64,000 bases of DNA from JAJEBT01 sp965214975 (GTDB lineage: Bacteria; Pseudomonadota; Alphaproteobacteria; MPNO01; UBA830): positions 2,294,001-2,358,000 of the forward strand of contig OZ244055.1 of NCBI GenBank assembly GCA_965214975.1, read 5' to 3'. The translations under genes were made by a program, and so were the position numbers. Positions within the stretch are counted from its first letter, which is position 1. Every line of letters starts with the position of its first letter. The notes below the pieces were generated by a model. It worked only from the letters and a program-made list of their open reading frames with translations. It did not search any database and was not told the origin of the DNA. Positions 16,777-25,327 of the stretch are shown one piece after another.

Positions 16777-17853
16777 GTGACGCGGGGCGGGGCCGGATCC
16801 CGGAAGGGCCGGGGAGCGGTCACCAACCGCAGCGGGCGGTTCGAGACGCTCCGCGTCGAGCCGTTCGACGACGGCTGGGAGGACGAGCCGCTGCCGCCGC
16901 CGCGGACGACCGTGCAGCGCGACGCCGCGCGCCGGGTGCTCTCGCGCAACGACTCCCCGGACGTCCCCTTCGAGGTTTCCGTCAACCCCTATCGCGGCTG
17001 CGAGCACGGTTGCATCTACTGCTACGCGCGCCCCACCCATGCCTATCTGGGCCTCTCTCCCGGCCTCGATTTCGAGACCAGGCTGTTCTTCAAGCCCGAC
17101 GCGGCGAGGCTGCTCGAGAACGAGTTGCGCGCTCCCGGCTACCGCCCGGCGGTCATCGCGCTCGGCGCCAACACCGACCCCTACCAGCCGGTGGAGCGCA
17201 CGCACGAGGTCACGCGCCGGATTCTCGAGGTGCTGTCCGCCTGCGACCATCCGGCCACGGTCGTCACCAAGTCCAATCTCGTGCTTCGCGACCTCGACAT
17301 CCTCTCGGCCATGGCGCGGAGGAATCTCGTGCAGGTCATGGTTTCCGTCACCACGCTGGACCGCGGGCTCGCCAGGACCATGGAACCCCGGGCGCCGACG
17401 CCGGCCCGGCGGCTCGACGCGATCCGGGGGCTGTCCGAGGCCGGCGTTCCGGCCGGCGTGCTGGCGGCGCCGATGATACCGGCGCTGAACGATCCCGAAC
17501 TCGAGGCGATCCTCAAGGCCGCGGCCGACGCCGGCGCCAGGTCGGCCGGCTACGTCCTTGTGCGCCTGCCTCTCGAACTGAAGGAGCTGTTCGGCGAGTG
17601 GCTCGAGGCGCACAGGCCTCTCCGGGCCCGGCGCGTGCTGAACGCGATCCGGGACACCAGGGGCGGCGATCTCAACAGCTCGGACTTCGGCGAGCGCATG
17701 CGCGGAACCGGCCCCTACGCCGACATGATCGCGCAGCGGTACCGGAGCGCATGCCGGCGGTTCGGGCTCGACGAACGCGGCGCCAGTCTGGATCTCTCCC
17801 GTTTCCGGCCACCGAAGCGCGCCGGCGACCAGCTCGACCTGTTCGCCCCGTGA
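16777..17853 (+). CDS. PA0069-family radical SAM protein
   Basis: A 358-aa radical S-adenosylmethionine protein. The cluster motif CEHGCIYC has Cys75, Cys79 and Cys82, within NPYRGCEHGCIYCYARPTH. The later VIALGANTDPYQPVE and LDLFAP ending are characteristic of the PA0069/SplB-like group, sometimes called DNA repair photolyase-like, with no proven reaction. The start is GTG at 16777, giving the usual family length. Upstream in-frame codons look non-coding. It is followed by rnhB 61 bases later on the same strand, a pairing that could be cotranscribed. Confidence 0.88.
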   Translation: MTRGGAGSRKGRGAVTNRSGRFETLRVEPFDDGWEDEPLPPPRTTVQRDAARRVLSRNDSPDVPFEVSVNPYRGCEHGCIYCYARPTHAYLGLSPGLDFETRLFFKPDAARLLENELRAPGYRPAVIALGANTDPYQPVERTHEVTRRILEVLSACDHPATVVTKSNLVLRDLDILSAMARRNLVQVMVSVTTLDRGLARTMEPRAPTPARRLDAIRGLSEAGVPAGVLAAPMIPALNDPELEAILKAAADAGARSAGYVLVRLPLELKELFGEWLEAHRPLRARRVLNAIRDTRGGDLNSSDFGERMRGTGPYADMIAQRYRSACRRFGLDERGASLDLSRFRPPKRAGDQLDLFAP

Positions 17854-17914
17854 AGGCGCGGCCGCCGGTTCGCGCCGCGCGCCGCGCGGCGGCACGGTCG
17901 CCGGTCGGCGGCGG

Positions 17915-18580
17915 GTGAGGCGCGGGGCGTTGCCGGACCTGTCGATCGAGCGCCGTTTCCGTTCTCCCGTGGCCGGCGTGGACGAGGCCGGCCGCGGCCC
18001 CTGGGCGGGCCCGGTGGTCGCGGCCGCCGTGGTCCTGCCTCCGGATCTTCCCGGACGGCTCGCCGACGGGATCGACGACTCCAAGAGACTCGCCGTGCGG
18101 CGCCGCGAGGAACTGTTCGCTCTTCTCGCGGACTGCGCCGACGTCGCGATCGGCGCCGCGAGCGTGGCCGAGATCGAGCGCCGCAACATTCTCGGGGCCA
18201 CCCATCTCGCGATGCGCCGCGCGGTCGCGAGGCTGGCCCGCCCGCCCGCCATGGCGCTCGTCGACGGCAACAGCGTGCCGTCCGGCCTGTCCTGTCCGGG
18301 CCGGGCCGTCGTGCGGGGAGACGGGCTGAGCCTGTCCATCGCCGCGGCGTCGGTGGCGGCGAAGGTCACGCGCGACGGCATCATGGCCCGCCTCTCGCTC
18401 CGCTATCCGGCTTTCGGGTGGGACCGCAACGCGGGCTACGGAACCCGGGCGCACCGCGAGGCTCTCGAGGCGGCCGGCGTCACCGGCCATCATCGGCGCG
18501 GCTTCGCGCCGGTCGCGAAGCTCGTCGCGGCGGCGCGCGCGGATTCCTGCGCACCTGACCGCGATTCCCGCGACACTTGA
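17915..18580 (+). CDS. rnhB: ribonuclease HII
   Basis: This enzyme removes RNA from RNA-DNA hybrids and single ribonucleotides from DNA. The 221-aa product has GVDEAGRGPWAGPVVAAAV with Asp23/Glu24, DDSKRL at 54-59, and VDGN with Asp117. A SVAAKVTRD helix and the AGYGTRAHREAL segment complete the active site. The start is GTG at 17915-17917, with an internal TTG a few codons later possible. The C-terminus ends in an unusual Asp/Arg-rich tail (SCAPDRDSRDT) that may be extra sequence from the repeat-rich DNA that follows. Confidence 0.93.
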   Translation: MRRGALPDLSIERRFRSPVAGVDEAGRGPWAGPVVAAAVVLPPDLPGRLADGIDDSKRLAVRRREELFALLADCADVAIGAASVAEIERRNILGATHLAMRRAVARLARPPAMALVDGNSVPSGLSCPGRAVVRGDGLSLSIAAASVAAKVTRDGIMARLSLRYPAFGWDRNAGYGTRAHREALEAAGVTGHHRRGFAPVAKLVAAARADSCAPDRDSRDT

Positions 18581-18611
18581 CCGGGATCCGGAGCGGTCGC
18601 GGAAGCACGTG

Positions 18612-18651
18612 TCCTGCGGCTTTGCTACAGCGTTCCTTTGGCGAAGCCGGG
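18612..18651. repeat. degenerate copy of the hairpin repeat
   Basis: GCGAAGCCGGGAGCCTG at 18641-18657 matches the right arm and flank of the two clean copies. The left arm (about TGCGGCTTTGC) is decayed. Downstream similarity continues as GAGAATGGTACAGGG against GGGAATGGTGCGGGA. Confidence 0.55.
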
Positions 18652-18736
18652 AGCCTGGTGCCGCAGTCACGAGAAAGAGCCTGAGAATGGTACAGGGAAG
18701 ACGCCGGAAGCGCTGACGGTTCTGGTGGTTGAGGGC

Positions 18737-18775
18737 GGTTGCGGGGACGGGATTCGAACCCGTGGCCTTCAGCTT
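18737..18775 (-). pseudogene. 3' half of a tRNA gene (initiator tRNA-like), likely attachment-site remnant
   Basis: On the minus strand this reads as a T-arm (stem ACGGG, loop TTCGAAT, stem CCCGT), then acceptor strand CCCCGCA, discriminator A and CC. The preceding GAAGGCC also fits initiator tRNA-fMet, whose 3' acceptor half in bacteria is characteristically CCCCGCA. The matching 5' half (CGCGGGG, D-arm, anticodon stem) is not found to the right. A lone 3' half of a tRNA is the usual scar of integration by a tRNA-targeting integrase. No integrase gene is visible nearby. Confidence 0.6.
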
Positions 18776-18929
18776 GAGAGCTTGGCGGATCCGGTCGCCG
18801 GCGGCGAGGCGGGTCGGGGTTGCGCGGGCGATGCCGCGTCCGGCGCGGCAGTCGGCGTCGCGAATGCCGCCGCGCATGCGCGGCCGGGCTTGGCGCAAGC
18901 GACCGGGACGGCTTCTGCGGTCGCCGATG

Positions 18930-18964
18930 CCCGGCTTCGCGCCGTGCGCTCCGGCGAAGCCGGG
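18930..18964. repeat. hairpin repeat upstream of first tandem ATPase gene
   Basis: CCCGGCTTCGC (18930-18940) pairs perfectly with GCGAAGCCGGG (18954-18964) around a 13-base loop. The same structure and flanking sequence occur at 20932-20966. It could act as a terminator-like or REP-like element. There is no T-run after it on the plus strand. Confidence 0.75.
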
Positions 18965-19221
18965 AGCCTGCCGACGCGGTCGCGGGAAGGGACGCGGGAA
19001 TGGTGCGGGATCCCGTCATCCGGACGACCGGGCTGGTCCGGGACCGCGGCGCGGGATCGTCCCGGTCGCGCGACGGGAATTCCTTGAGTTCGCGGCCGTC
19101 TGTGCCAGAATGGCCGGGCGGGTCGCCTGGGCGCGTTCGCCTACACGGCGGTCCGCGGCAAGGGCGCGGTTCCGGGCCCGCATCGGGCCGGCCGGAGGCG
19201 TGGCCAGGGAAAGGCCGGTCC

Positions 19222-20766
19222 ATGGATCGACGCAAGCTCCCGATCGGCATCCAGACCTTCCGCAGGATCCGCGAGGAAGGCCACTACTACGTCGACAAGA
19301 CCGGCTACGCCAGGAGACTGGTCGACGAAGGCATCCACCATTTCCTGTCGCGGCCGCGACGGTTCGGCAAGAGCCTGTTCGTCGACACGCTGAAGGAGCT
19401 GTTCGAGGGCAGCGAGACGCTGTTCGAGGGACTCGCCGTCCACGGCCAGTGGGACTGGTCGGTGCGGCATCCGGTGGTGCGTTTGAGCTTCGGCCGGGGC
19501 AATTTCAGAAAGCCGGGCTATCTCGACGAGGACGTCGCGACGCAGCTTGAACTGCTTGAGGAGCAAGGAGGAATCGAGCCGAGACGGGCGAGCGCCCCCT
19601 TGCGTTTCTCCCGCCTGCTTCGAATGCTTCACGAGCGGACGGGACGGAGGGTCGTTGTGCTGGTGGACGAGTACGACAAGCCGGTTCTCGACGCCCTGGG
19701 GGATCCGGAACTGGCGCGGGCGAACCGCGACGATCTGCGGGGGCTCTACTCGGCCCTCAAGGACAGCGATGCCCACATCGAGTTCAGCTTCATCACCGGG
19801 GTGAGCAAGTTCGTCGGGACGAGCCTGTTCTCGGGGATGAACAATCTCAGGGACGTCACGCTCGATTCACGCTACTCGGCGATCTGCGGCTACACGGAGG
19901 CGGATCTGGACGGGACGTTCGCGCCGGAGCTCGACGGGCTCGACCGCGAGGAGATCCGCGAGTGGTACAACGGCTACTCGTGGCTCGGCGAGGACAAGGT
20001 GTACAATCCCTTCGGGATCCTGCAACTGTTCGACAAGCGGCGGTTCGGGGCGTGGTGGTTCGAGACCGGCACGCCGACCTTTCTCGTCGACCTGCTGAAG
20101 TCGCGCGGAATCCCCTCGACGGATCTTGACGGAATGGTTGTCGACGACGGCTTGCTGTCTTCCTTCGACATCGACAAGATCCCGCACCAGGCGCTGCTGT
20201 TCCAGACCGGCTATCTCACCATAGCCGACGTCGACGCCCGGGGCGGATCCGCCGCCTACCGCCTCGGCTACCCCAACAGGGAGGTGCGCCAGGCCCTGAA
20301 CAGGCATCTGCTGCGGGCTTGGGCCCCGGAGATGGCGGACGTCGCCGGGGCGGGAGATCTCGGCCGGCTGCTGGCGAACGCCGATCTTGCCGGCCTCGAG
20401 GCGCTGCTGCGGGCGTTCTTCGCGAGCGTTCCGTACCACTGGTACGCGAAGACGCCGATCGCCGGCTACGAAGGGCACTACGCGACCGCGGTCTACTCGC
20501 TTTTCTCGGGATGGGGCCTCGACGCGCGGGTGGAGGACGCGACGAGCCGGGGGCGGATCGACCTGGCGGTGACGGCGGGCGAGCACGCGTACCTGTTCGA
20601 GTTCAAGGTGCTGGGTTCGGCCTCCGGGGGCGCGGCGATGCGGCAGCTGCGCGAGAAGGGCTACGCGGACAAGTACAAGGGGCGGGGGCTGACGGTGCAT
20701 CTCGTCGGGGTCGAGTTCGACCCGGAGAAGCGCAACGTCGCGACGTTCGAGACCGCGCGGGCGTGA
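19222..20766 (+). CDS. AAA-ATPase-like / PD-(D/E)XK protein (DUF1703 type), copy 1
   Basis: A 514-aa protein combining an N-terminal AAA-ATPase-like domain with a C-terminal PD-(D/E)XK nuclease-fold domain. The start MDRRKLPIGIQTF and FLSRPRRFGKSLF (P-loop variant, Lys50) are family hallmarks, with Walker B VVVLVDEYDKP (Asp149/Glu150). The nuclease-fold signature is RIDLAVTAG (Asp447) and LFEFKV (Glu460, Lys462). The family is abundant in some host-associated and environmental bacteria and its function is unproven. The ATG at 19222 follows AGGGAAAGGCCGGTCC. A tandem paralogue starts 430 bases downstream, and the two share their leaders as well. Confidence 0.88.
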   Translation: MDRRKLPIGIQTFRRIREEGHYYVDKTGYARRLVDEGIHHFLSRPRRFGKSLFVDTLKELFEGSETLFEGLAVHGQWDWSVRHPVVRLSFGRGNFRKPGYLDEDVATQLELLEEQGGIEPRRASAPLRFSRLLRMLHERTGRRVVVLVDEYDKPVLDALGDPELARANRDDLRGLYSALKDSDAHIEFSFITGVSKFVGTSLFSGMNNLRDVTLDSRYSAICGYTEADLDGTFAPELDGLDREEIREWYNGYSWLGEDKVYNPFGILQLFDKRRFGAWWFETGTPTFLVDLLKSRGIPSTDLDGMVVDDGLLSSFDIDKIPHQALLFQTGYLTIADVDARGGSAAYRLGYPNREVRQALNRHLLRAWAPEMADVAGAGDLGRLLANADLAGLEALLRAFFASVPYHWYAKTPIAGYEGHYATAVYSLFSGWGLDARVEDATSRGRIDLAVTAGEHAYLFEFKVLGSASGGAAMRQLREKGYADKYKGRGLTVHLVGVEFDPEKRNVATFETARA

Positions 20767-21195
20767 CTTCCGGGTACGTTCCCGGAAACGGAGCCCCGGC
20801 CCGCCGTCCGCACGACCCGCGGTCCGGTTCCCCCGCCCTGCCGGGATCGCGGGTGGCGTGCCGGACCGTCGGCGACGCGTCGATTCTCTTCACCGCGTCT
20901 CCGCCTCCTCGCATCGACTGCGGCCGCGATGCCCGGCTTCGCGCCGCGCGCTGCGGCGAAGCCGGGAGCCTGCCGACGCGGTCGCGGGAAGGGCCGCGGG
21001 AATGGTGCGGGATCCCGTCATCCGGGCGACCGGGCCGGTCGCGCGACGGGAATTCCTTGAGTTCGCGGCCGTCTCCTCCAGTATGGCCGGGCGGGTCGCC
21101 TGGCGCGTGCGCCTGCGGTAGCGACGTGCGGCAAGGGCGCGGTTCCGGCGCCGGCGTCGGGCCGGCCGGGGGCGCGGCCCGGGAAAGGCAGGTCC
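20767..21195. other. gap between tandem ATPase genes, duplicated leader
   Basis: No gene. From about 20920 to 21195 the sequence parallels 18920-19221, including the hairpin repeat, GTCGCGGGAAGG, GGATCCCGTCATCCG and the final stretch before the start codon. The tandem duplication unit therefore includes a ~270-base leader plus the gene. Confidence 0.7.
20932..20966. repeat. hairpin repeat upstream of second tandem ATPase gene
   Basis: CCCGGCTTCGC (20932-20942) pairs with GCGAAGCCGGG (20956-20966), 13-base loop. Same element as 18930-18964. Confidence 0.75.
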
Positions 21196-22740
21196 ATGGA
21201 TCGACGCAAGCTTCCGATCGGCATCCAGACCTTCCGCGAGATCCGCGAGGAGGGCCACTACTACGTCGACAAGACCGGCTACGCCAAAAGGCTGGTCGAC
21301 GAGGGAAAGCACCATTTCCTGTCGCGGCCGCGGCGGTTCGGCAAGAGCCTGTTCGTCGACACGCTGAAGGAGCTGTTCGAGGGCGGCGAGGCGCTGTTCG
21401 AGGGCCTCGCCGTCCACGGCCAGTGGGACTGGTCGGTGCGTCATCCGGTGGTGCGTATGAGCTTCGCCCGCGGCAATTTCAAGCGGACGGGCTATCTCGA
21501 CCGGAACGTCGCCGCTCAGCTGGACGAAATCGAGGAAGGCGCGGGTCTGGTGGCCCGATACTCCGATGCGCCGGAGCGCTTCGCGCACCTGATCCGGACA
21601 CTTCACGAGCGGACGGGACAGAGGGTCGTCGTGCTGGTGGACGAGTACGACAAGCCGATCCTCGACGCCCTGGAGGATCCGGAACGGGCGCGGGAGAACC
21701 GTGACGATCTGCGCGGGCTCTACTCGACCCTCAAGGACAGCGACGCCCACATCGCGTTCAGCTTCATCACCGGGGTGAGCAAGTTCGTCGGGACGAGCCT
21801 GTTCTCGGGGATGAACAATCTCAGGGACGTCACGCTCGATTCGCGCCACTCCGCGATCTGCGGCTACACGGAGGCCGATCTGGACAGGACGTTCGCGCCG
21901 GAACTCGACGGGCTCGACCGCAAGGAGATCCGCGAGTGGTACAACGGCTACTCGTGGCTCGGCGAGGACAGGGTCTACAATCCCTTCGGGATCCTGCAGC
22001 TGTTCGACAAGCGGGAGTTCGAGGCGTGGTGGTTCGAGACCGGCACGCCGACCTTTCTCGTCGACCTGCTGAAGTCGCGCGGAATCCCCTCGACGGATCT
22101 CGACGGAATGGTCGTGGACCGGGCGCGGCTGTCCTCGTTCGACGTCGACGACATCCCGCACCAGGCGCTGCTGTTCCAGACCGGCTATCTCACCATAGCC
22201 GATGTCGACGCCCGTAGCCGACCCGCCACCTACCGGCTCGGCTACCCCAACAGGGAGGTGCGCCAGGCCCTGAACAGGCACCTGCTGCGGGCCTGGGCTC
22301 CGGACATGGAGGAGGTCGCCGGGACGGGAGATCTCGGCCGGCTGCTGGCGGACGCCGATCTCGCCGGCCTCGAGGCGTTGCTGCGGGCGTTCTTCGCGAG
22401 CGTTCCGTACCACTGGCACGCGAAGACGCCGATCGCCGACTACGAGGGGCACTACGCGACCGTGGTCTATTCGCTTCTCTCGGGGTGGGGTCCCGCCGCG
22501 CGGGTGGAGGACGCGACGAGCCACGGGCGGATCGACCTGGCGGTGACGGCGGGCGGGCACGTGTACCTGTTCGAGTTCAAGGTGCTGGGCTCGGCCTCCG
22601 AGGGCGCGGCGATGCGGCAGCTGCGCGAGAAGGGCTACGCGGACAAGTACAAGGGGCAAGGGCGGACGGTGCATCTCGTCGGGGTCGAGTTCGACCCGGA
22701 GAAGCGCAACGTCGCGACGTTCGAGACCGCGCGGGCGTGA
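21196..22740 (+). CDS. AAA-ATPase-like / PD-(D/E)XK protein (DUF1703 type), copy 2
   Basis: Same length (514 aa) and architecture as copy 1: P-loop RPRRFGKSLF, Walker B LVDEYDKP, and C-terminal RIDLAVTAG plus EFKV. Most of the chain differs from copy 1 by scattered single residues. The exception is about residues 106-139, where the two are clearly different (for example ELLEEQGGIEPRR against DEIEEGAGLVARY). All catalytic motifs are intact in both. The ATG at 21196 follows GGGAAAGGCAGGTCC. Recent tandem duplication with a locally divergent or exchanged segment is the simplest reading. Confidence 0.88.
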   Translation: MDRRKLPIGIQTFREIREEGHYYVDKTGYAKRLVDEGKHHFLSRPRRFGKSLFVDTLKELFEGGEALFEGLAVHGQWDWSVRHPVVRMSFARGNFKRTGYLDRNVAAQLDEIEEGAGLVARYSDAPERFAHLIRTLHERTGQRVVVLVDEYDKPILDALEDPERARENRDDLRGLYSTLKDSDAHIAFSFITGVSKFVGTSLFSGMNNLRDVTLDSRHSAICGYTEADLDRTFAPELDGLDRKEIREWYNGYSWLGEDRVYNPFGILQLFDKREFEAWWFETGTPTFLVDLLKSRGIPSTDLDGMVVDRARLSSFDVDDIPHQALLFQTGYLTIADVDARSRPATYRLGYPNREVRQALNRHLLRAWAPDMEEVAGTGDLGRLLADADLAGLEALLRAFFASVPYHWHAKTPIADYEGHYATVVYSLLSGWGPAARVEDATSHGRIDLAVTAGGHVYLFEFKVLGSASEGAAMRQLREKGYADKYKGQGRTVHLVGVEFDPEKRNVATFETARA

Positions 22741-22808
22741 CCTCCGGGCGCGTCCCCGGAAGCTGATCCCCGGCCGCCGTTCAACGGTCGAACGCCCGGC
22801 AACCGCGG

Positions 22809-23903
22809 TCAGGCGCGGCGGGAATCCGCGGGCGCGCCGGCCTCAGCCGCGTCGTCCGCCCGCACCAGCCGGGCCACCTTCTTCATCACCGTCGGCAGGG
22901 CCCGGTTCTCCAGCCGGTCGGGCGGGCACCAGACTCCCGGGATGCCGCCGGCGTCCGGCACCCGTCCCCGCAGCACCGCGAGCTCGAGACGGAAATGCGT
23001 GAAGGCGTGGCGCACCCGCCCCGGCACCGGCCGCCAGTCGGCGGACACCGGGGCGGCTTCGGCCGGATCCCGCCACGGCGCCTCGCGCCACGGCGTCGAG
23101 GGAAATTCCATCATGCCGCCGAGAAGGCCGCGCTCCGGCCGCCGCCGCAGGAGAACCGCGCCGTCGGGGGCCGCGATCCAGAACGCGACGCCGTGCCGCC
23201 GCGGACGCTCGGCCCGGGGCGCCTTGCGCGGAAGGTCCGCCGCGAGACCGCGCGCGAGCGCGCGGCAGCCGCCGGCGAGCGGGCAGTCCCCGCAGCGCGG
23301 GCGGCGCGGCGTGCAGACGGTCGCGCCGAGATCCATCATCGCCTGCGCGTGGTCGCCGGGGCGCTCCCGCGGGGTCAGCGTCGCGGCGAGGTCGCGCAGT
23401 TCCCGCCGCGCCGCCGGCAGCGGCGTCCCGACGGCGAAAAGGCGCGCCACCACGCGCTCGACGTTGGCGTCGACGGGGGTGGCCCTGACGCCGAAGGCGA
23501 TGGCGGCGACGGCGGCCGCGGTGTAGGGCCCGATTCCGGGCAGACGGAGGAGCCCGGCCTCGGTCCGGGGGAAGCGTCCCCCGTGCTCCCCGGCGATCTC
23601 GCGCGCGCAGGCGTGGAGGTTGCGCGCCCGCGCGTAGTAGCCGAGTCCCGCCCAGCCTCGGAGGACGTCGTCGAGGTCGGCGGCCGCGAGATCCCCGACC
23701 GTCGGCCAGCGCGCCGCGAATTCCTCGAAGCGCGCCGCGACCGCGGCCGCCGTGGTCTGCTGGAGCATGATCTCGCTGAGCCAGACGCGGTAGGGATCCG
23801 GCGTCTCCTCCCCGGCGACGCGCCAGGGCAGGCTGCGGCGGTGGCGGTCGTACCAGGCGAGAACCGCGGCGGCGGTCCCGCCGCCGGCGGCCGAACCGGG
23901 CAT
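22809..23903 (-). CDS. mutY: A/G-specific adenine DNA glycosylase
   Basis: MutY removes adenine mispaired with 8-oxoguanine. In the 364-aa product the catalytic Glu44 is in SEIMLQQT. The helix-hairpin-helix is LPGIGPYTAAAV (121-132), with Asp145 in PVDANVERV. The 4Fe-4S loop is C-x6-C-x2-C-x5-C at Cys197/204/207/213. The C-terminal ~130 residues resemble the NUDIX-like 8-oxoG recognition domain (LLRRRPERGLLGGMMEFP). The start is the ATG at 23901-23903. It is divergent from the DciA-like gene across about 100 bases. Confidence 0.95.
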   Translation of the reverse strand: MPGSAAGGGTAAAVLAWYDRHRRSLPWRVAGEETPDPYRVWLSEIMLQQTTAAAVAARFEEFAARWPTVGDLAAADLDDVLRGWAGLGYYARARNLHACAREIAGEHGGRFPRTEAGLLRLPGIGPYTAAAVAAIAFGVRATPVDANVERVVARLFAVGTPLPAARRELRDLAATLTPRERPGDHAQAMMDLGATVCTPRRPRCGDCPLAGGCRALARGLAADLPRKAPRAERPRRHGVAFWIAAPDGAVLLRRRPERGLLGGMMEFPSTPWREAPWRDPAEAAPVSADWRPVPGRVRHAFTHFRLELAVLRGRVPDAGGIPGVWCPPDRLENRALPTVMKKVARLVRADDAAEAGAPADSRRA

Positions 23904-24005
23904 CAGCGCCTCCGGCCGCGCCGCCCCGCGCGGCGGCTTGCATCCGCGGACCGCCGCCGGCATACCTGCGGCGGACGCGGGACGGCTTCGCGGGGAAACC
24001 GTTTC

Positions 24006-24620
24006 ATGGGAACCATCCGGCAGGGAGGCGACGGCGGCAAGCGCGGCTCCCGCCGGCCGGCGAAGAACGATCCGGCCCTGCGCAAGGCGCGCGGGCTCCT
24101 GCACATCGGCACCGCGCTCCCGGACGCGGCCGGGGGCGTGTTCCGCAGGCGCGGCTTCCTCCAGGCGCGGCTGGTGACGGACTGGCGCGACATCGTCGGC
24201 GAGTCTATCGCGAGCGGGACGCTGCCGGAACGGGTGACGTTTCCGCGCGGCGCCAAGCGGGACGGCGTCCTCCGGATCCGCGTCGGCTCCGGCGCGCTCG
24301 CGCTCGAGCTCCAGCATCTCGCGCCGCAGATCCTCGAGCGGGTCAACACCCATCTCGGCGAAAGGACCGTCGCCCGGCTCAGCTTCCGGCAGGGGCGGGT
24401 GCCGCCGCGGCCGGAACCCTCCGTCGCGCCCCGGCCGGAACTGTCCCCCGGCCAGGAGCGCGCGCTCGAGACCGGGCTCGGCGGGATCGGGAGCGAGACG
24501 CTGCGCCGGGCGCTGCGGCGGCTCGGGCGCTCCGTCGCCGCGCGCGCGAACCGTCCCGCCGGCACCGCCCCGGCGGGAGAATCGGCAACCGGGGTTGCCG
24601 GGCGTCACAAGATGTGGTAG
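24006..24620 (+). CDS. DciA-like protein (DUF721)
   Basis: A 204-aa DUF721 protein. DUF721 includes DciA, the ancestral loader of the replicative helicase DnaB. Core features are a domain with FLQARLVTDWRDIVGESIAS, the LRIRVGSGALALELQHLAPQ strand-helix unit and INxH-like VNTHLGERTVARLSF. The C-terminal third is Pro/Arg-rich and probably disordered. The ATG at 24006 is divergent from mutY, and the gene ends 10 bases before the DsbA-like start. The mutY/DUF721/DsbA/smc order is one I recall from alphaproteobacteria. Confidence 0.85.
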   Translation: MGTIRQGGDGGKRGSRRPAKNDPALRKARGLLHIGTALPDAAGGVFRRRGFLQARLVTDWRDIVGESIASGTLPERVTFPRGAKRDGVLRIRVGSGALALELQHLAPQILERVNTHLGERTVARLSFRQGRVPPRPEPSVAPRPELSPGQERALETGLGGIGSETLRRALRRLGRSVAARANRPAGTAPAGESATGVAGRHKMW

Positions 24621-24630
24621 TGGATCGGTC

Positions 24631-25281
24631 ATGAGGTCGAACATGTGGAAGATCGTCGCCGTTCTCCTGGTCTTCGCCGCGCCGTCGCCGGCGGCGGCCC
24701 AGACCGCCGGCGCGGCGGTCGCGCCGCCGCCCGCGGGCGGGTTCGTGGATCTCGGCGTCGGCGACGCCGACTACGCGCTCGGCGATCCGGAGGCCCGGGT
24801 GGTGATCGTGGAGTACGCGTCGCTGACCTGTCCGCATTGCGCCGACTTCCACGCCGAGGTTCTGCCCGCGCTCCGCAGGGACTTCGTCGACACCGGCAGG
24901 GTCCGCTACGTCTACCGGGACTTTCCGCTCGACCGCGCGGCGCTGGCGGGCGCGATGGTCGCGCGCTGCAGCGGACGCGACAGGTTCTTCGGGTTCATCG
25001 ACGCCATGTACGCGTCGCAGCGCCAGTGGAGCTCGGCGCCCGACCCGATCTCCGCGCTCCGCACCCTCGCCCGCCAGGGCGGCATGTCGGACCGGGAGTT
25101 CGGCGACTGCCTCCGGGACCGGGCCGTCGCCGACGGCGTGCTGCAGGGGCGGCTCGACGCCTCCGAGAGGTTCGGCGTCAGCGGGACGCCGACGGTGTTC
25201 GTCAACGGGTTCCGCTACGCGTCGGGCCTCTCCGGGGCCCAGTACCGCGCGATTCTGGAATCCCTGCTCGCGAAGCCGTAG
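24631..25281 (+). CDS. DsbA-family thiol:disulfide oxidoreductase
   Basis: A periplasmic thioredoxin-fold protein of 216 aa. A signal peptide is evident (MWKIVAVLLVFAAPSPAAA), then the redox pair Cys67/Cys70 in TCPHCADFH. A DsbA-type helical insertion follows, with the cis-Pro loop GVSGTPTVFVNG near the C-terminus. An upstream in-frame start at 24595 would add 12 residues before the signal peptide, so I prefer the ATG at 24631. It lies between the DciA-like gene and smc on the same strand. Confidence 0.9.
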   Translation: MRSNMWKIVAVLLVFAAPSPAAAQTAGAAVAPPPAGGFVDLGVGDADYALGDPEARVVIVEYASLTCPHCADFHAEVLPALRRDFVDTGRVRYVYRDFPLDRAALAGAMVARCSGRDRFFGFIDAMYASQRQWSSAPDPISALRTLARQGGMSDREFGDCLRDRAVADGVLQGRLDASERFGVSGTPTVFVNGFRYASGLSGAQYRAILESLLAKP

Positions 25282-25327
25282 TTCCGCGCGGGCGGACGGT
25301 CCGCGCCGCCAGAGGAGGGTCCGGCAC

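Larger units (their letters stand above)
18581..19221. other. repeat-rich gap before the first tandem ATPase gene
   Basis: No gene. It contains a degenerate hairpin repeat at ~18612-18651, a fragment of a tRNA gene at 18737-18775, and a clean hairpin repeat at 18930-18964. The last ~270 bases (18950-19221) are paralogous to the leader of the second tandem gene at 20950-21195. Confidence 0.65.

Noticed and set aside
18700..18850. A complete tRNA gene on the minus strand
   Set aside because: The T-arm and acceptor 3' strand are clear, but no D-arm, anticodon stem or matching 5' acceptor strand can be found upstream.
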